Assembly: GCA_003344405.1 (NCBI GenBank)
Contig: NOWV01000054.1
Span: forward strand, 1 to 64,000
Origin: Trichoplax sp. H2
Lineage: Eukaryota > Placozoa > Uniplacotomia > Trichoplacea
DNA length: 64,000 bases
Reading direction: 5' to 3'
A program made the translations under genes and the position numbers. Positions 60,701 to 64,000 of the stretch are shown here, piece after piece; the first letter of the stretch is position 1; every line of letters begins with the position of its first letter. The notes under the pieces are model-generated. The model worked only from the letters and a program-made list of their open reading frames with translations. It did not search any database and had not been told where the DNA came from.

Positions 60701-61681
60701 AAAGAACTGATTATATCTAGGAAAATGAATAACTGTTAATAGTTTACAAAATGTCTCACAGACCAGTTATGACACTACAAGCACCCTAAATTATAGCATA
60801 CCATTTTGCGAAAACCGTTTCGCTTTATCAAATATAGCAGCACCGGTAGTACCAGCTTCCGCCTGAAAAGTCTCGTAACTGCCCACAGGTGGCCCTTGTG
60901 GAACTACAAGTTTGCGGTAGAAAATATCATATTATCAAAAAAGAGACTAGTGGTAAAACTAGCGTCAAGCAGGTATCGAGCCCATTTCATTTTTGATTTA
61001 ATAAAAGTTCAACTAGGATTGGATTTTCAACATTTATATTTGATAACCTATGATTGGTCGACGATCGAGATAGGATGCAAGCAAAACATGTTGATTATTG
61101 CTAAGTAGTAAAGCACAGTAAATCAGCCTAGATACTGTGGATATTATATACGTTTAATGTAATTTATGAGGCAAGATGTTATGATTCCTCTTCTTATCTT
61201 GTAAAAATAGGTATTGCTTACTCCTCTACCTTGACCATTGACTGATTACCGAATTTGAAAACTACGTTTTTGCAATACTATGAGTGTATGGTGTATGGCA
61301 TTAACACATAGTATCAGCTAAGTGAGACATCCAAGGATTTTCTAAATCAACCCATTATTGGCTATCCGATGTAGAAGTGACTGTACTGTACACTGAGGTA
61401 ATCCTTTTCTTGTTGATTTTCTAAATCAACAAATTACTGTCTATCCGAAGTCAATGTACATGGAGGTAAATCAACAAAATACTGTGCATCCGATCTAGTA
61501 ATCAATGCACGTGGAGGTAATTCTTTAATCCATTACTAGTTAGACGATCGGCTATCCAAAAAAAATCGAACGTAAGCATGGTAACAACCCACTAGACTTG
61601 ATCGCGATGTTAATCCATTACATAACATTGCCAATGATGCAACTTACCTTCTTCGATGAATCGTTTTGCTCGAGGGAACAT
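54750..61681 (-). CDS. HMMR: Hyaluronan-mediated motility receptor (RHAMM), spindle coiled-coil protein
   Basis: Start ATG at 61681, stop TAA at 54750. N-terminal exons are 61648-61681 (MFPRAKRFIEE), 60802-60903 (VPQGPPVGSYETF ... AAIFDKAKRFSQN), 60372-60419 and 59902-59951, then about 59630-59802 and 59410-59517 opening the coiled coil. The largest exon, about 57525-58290, is 255 residues of unbroken E/Q/L/N-rich heptads. Further coiled-coil exons continue to 54.8 kb; small ones between 55.2 and 57.4 kb were not all delimited. Exon ~55055-55161 holds the family signature YAKLLGHQNNKQKIQH followed by IKRIKEENLRLK, the C-terminal centrosome/TPX2-binding motif of HMMR and KIF15. No kinesin motor precedes it, and the N-terminus is HMMR-type, so HMMR is preferred. 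The final exon 54750-54926 ends TTSVKKSR. In vertebrates the protein organises spindle microtubules. Confidence 0.9.
61330..61570. repeat. Three to four ~75-100 bp degenerate units in HMMR intron 1
   Basis: The word order ttctaaatcaac - attactg(t/g)ctatccgatgta - gtac - ggaggtaat recurs near 61337, 61417, 61465 and 61530 with substitutions and length changes. Confidence 0.65.
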
Positions 61682-63195
61682 TTCCTATTCTGCAACGTAA
61701 TACTACAATTTGTTTCTACGCGTAAGATAGATTTCTTTCACCAGTGCAAGATGGCTATAACTTGTTTCTTCTTACCTCGTTGACAGATTTGTGATCACCA
61801 AGACGAATTGCAATCTATTTCAATCAACGAGATCGGACTAATATGATCCAACTGAGTGACAGAGGCAACGGATCCTAATAATGTGCTAAGGGAGGTTGGG
61901 CACGTAGTAGCGAATTCGAGACCAATATCGGTCCAAATATTGTTGTTTACTATTGGCTTTGGTAGGTGTTAAGTCAGGATTGCAATATTATTTGCGGTTG
62001 AAATTTGAAATTTTAATTTATTCGGTTATTTATTCGACGGTTTATGCCGGTGTGTGTACAGCTCAATGTACCGTGCATGTCTCGAGTCAACAGCAATCGA
62101 GTAGAGTACAGGACTGTATTAGCAAATACAGTATCTCGAACCTCCTCCTCTACATACAATACATTTTGTTGCCTCTATGAAGCCACTTTATTTAATTCGA
62201 TGAAATAGAAAAAACTTTGCACCTTGTGCATTGCCATGCAGTTAGACTGTATGTCTTTTCCTATTTTACTTGTGCAAGCACGCTCATCTTTCCAAGTTGA
62301 AACTTAGAAGGATTAGCGATCGTGGATTAGCCTGCACGCTACCAAATTGTCTAAGTATGACTTATCATTCTGAGTTTGGCCTATTCTACAACATCCAATT
62401 GTCCATCTATAAGCCACAGACCCACTAATTCTTAGCAAAATGGAAGAATTATAGCACCCAAATCCCTAATTTGCTTCCAAAATGCGATAGGTAGCACCGC
62501 ATTAAGTTGCAATGTTGACAAGTCTGATGGAAAATTGAGGAATCAATCGTCTCCTTCACTTGATTATATAGTATCCCATTCAGTAGATTGCACTGAACTA
62601 TTTTAACTAGAGTCTCATCGAGTATCGGTGATACTATCGCCCGTTCCTACCGCTGTAACCGCCAACCATTTCAATTTTCTGTTAGCCAATCAGCGTTCGA
62701 AAACGCAACGTCGCCAACTCAAATTCCAAAGGACGTCCGGTGTCCGGTGTCTGTAAAAATGGATGCGAAGGATATACTACTGTATTACACACTACTGCCG
62801 TATTCATACTAACCAGTAAAACGATCGCGGCGATAGGCTAGGGGACTTGTATGCTGGACAAAATCAGGACTAATTCTGACAGACGGACAGAACTACGCAT
62901 AACGTCTCGATCCAGTCTTGAAAGAAAGGATATCATTACCAAGGAAACAGTTCGAATTTGAACGGATGCTATGAGATGACAAGAAGTGGCAATTTAGCCT
63001 ACTCGTCAACGTCTATATGATAATGAACTCATAAGATCATCATTAACGTCAGTATTGGATAATTGTTGTAATTTTTAAAACATCAGTATATCATCTACAA
63101 GGAAAATAGAAGTGATTGGACCAGTAGACGTACGGTAGTTCCGGCTATTTCGTTTATTTATATTAGTATTGGATTGGCAAGGGGATCATTATAGC
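61682..63195. other. Head-to-head interval between HMMR and the gene at 63196
   Basis: The only head-to-head interval in the alternating block without a GTAC array. Short plus-strand frames here show no domain. It presumably holds both promoters. Confidence 0.5.
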
Positions 63196-63247
63196 ATGGA
63201 CCGCAGTATGGCTTCTGACGCAGATCGACTATTTCTAGAAGATCAAG
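63196..63247 (+). CDS. Probable first coding exon of an unidentified gene
   Basis: ATG at 63196 opens a 52-base exon encoding MDRSMASDADRLFLEDQ and ending CAAG|GTAAGT, a strong 5' splice site in phase 1. It lies on the strand predicted by the alternating gene order. No second exon could be identified before the window ends (the ORF at 63749-63937 does not connect convincingly), so the product is unknown. Confidence 0.4.
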
Positions 63248-64000
63248 GTAAGTAAAACGATTCAATGTGGTGATAATTCAAACTAGAAAAGGATGCTTGT
63301 GATATCTCAGCGGAGGATATGGATTGAAGTAGACGATCGCATAAATTGATACTACTGTATGATCAACTATCAACAAGGCGTAATAACAATACAGGATAGC
63401 GGCTAAGTCATCCAACATCGATCAATCAACATGATACACTTGCGCTCGTCCATTATTATTATTGCTTATGTGATTGCTTACTATCCTACAATGATTGCAT
63501 TTAGCCTTTTCTGATTGAAAACACGATATATTTCACGACTGCCATAGTCACCAGTTCAACGTCTCCATGTACAATTTCAACACTCGTATACTATAGTTAT
63601 AGAGCTCTCACAGAATATTGACGTACGCGTATAGTCATAAAATGAACAACATGTTAGTCATATTGATACCCTATGCGAATGACCTAAATATTTCCAATGT
63701 ATGATTATGATTAGTTATCGTTCATCTGTCTACATTATTGCATGATTAGTGTATCATTACATCGTAGGAATAGAACTAAAAATGCAACAGTGCAATGTGT
63801 TGGCTATATTTCTATCCATTTTCATACAGTCGCTTACATGTACACTGCGGAAAGATGTTAAATGCACATTAACATATTTTAACCGACGAATACTAAACCT
63901 TAGTGGTAGTGTTTATAGTCTGAATAATTTAAATTGATCAAATATTGATATTCACGGATATGTCGTATAGTTATGTTTAATATTTCTCTAATGGATAAAT
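63248..64000. other. Probable intron of the gene starting at 63196
   Basis: No coding segment with matching splice phase recognised. AT-rich, unremarkable. Confidence 0.35.

Overview
The window is eukaryotic, AT-rich nuclear DNA from an animal. Most genes are cut into many short coding exons by GT-AG introns of mostly 60-300 bp, and the gene set is metazoan: ATP8A flippase, PTTG1IP, SAP30L, a WDR49/WDR64 ciliary protein, THUMPD3, PLRG1 and HMMR. Compact introns, AT-richness and a vertebrate-like gene set with standalone NB-ARC and TIR genes suggest a non-bilaterian such as a placozoan (Trichoplax-like). That identification is inference and no database was searched. One 20-N assembly gap is present at 2986-3005.

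Layout: a SAM methyltransferase fragment (-) at the left edge; a gene-poor stretch with a gap-flanking duplication (2289-3639); an ATP8A-type P4-ATPase (-, 32 exons, 5861-12523); intronless PTTG1IP (+, 16201-16737); SAP30L (-, 19303-23443); an EF-hand/WD40 protein of the WDR49/WDR64 family (+, 24842-36808, about 37 exons); THUMPD3 (-, 37303-40138); an intronless tail-anchored NB-ARC protein (+, 42527-45208); PLRG1 (-, 45376-48692, 15 exons); a three-exon double-TIR protein (+, 50338-52846); HMMR/RHAMM (-, 54750-61681); and the first exon of an unidentified gene (+, 63196). Exon models were built by eye from conserved protein sequence, GT/AG sites and codon-phase arithmetic. Phases close completely for SAP30L, PLRG1 and the TIR gene, and for all but one junction each in the ATPase, WDR and THUMPD3 models.

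From ATP8A rightward the ten genes strictly alternate in strand, so every interval is head-to-head or tail-to-tail. Four of the five head-to-head intervals carry dense arrays of self-complementary GTAC/CTGTACAG sequence. I saw no comparable array in tail-to-tail intervals, where only isolated short occurrences appear. Separate minisatellites lie in introns and 5' flanks.

The genes are mostly unrelated housekeeping functions: lipid flipping, chromatin repression, cilia, tRNA modification, splicing and spindle. The accessory, immune-like part is the NB-ARC gene and the double-TIR gene, which flank PLRG1. The TIR gene carries an N-terminal repeat tract that appears to have grown from the coding sequence of its own TIR start, and is the best candidate here for something undescribed.
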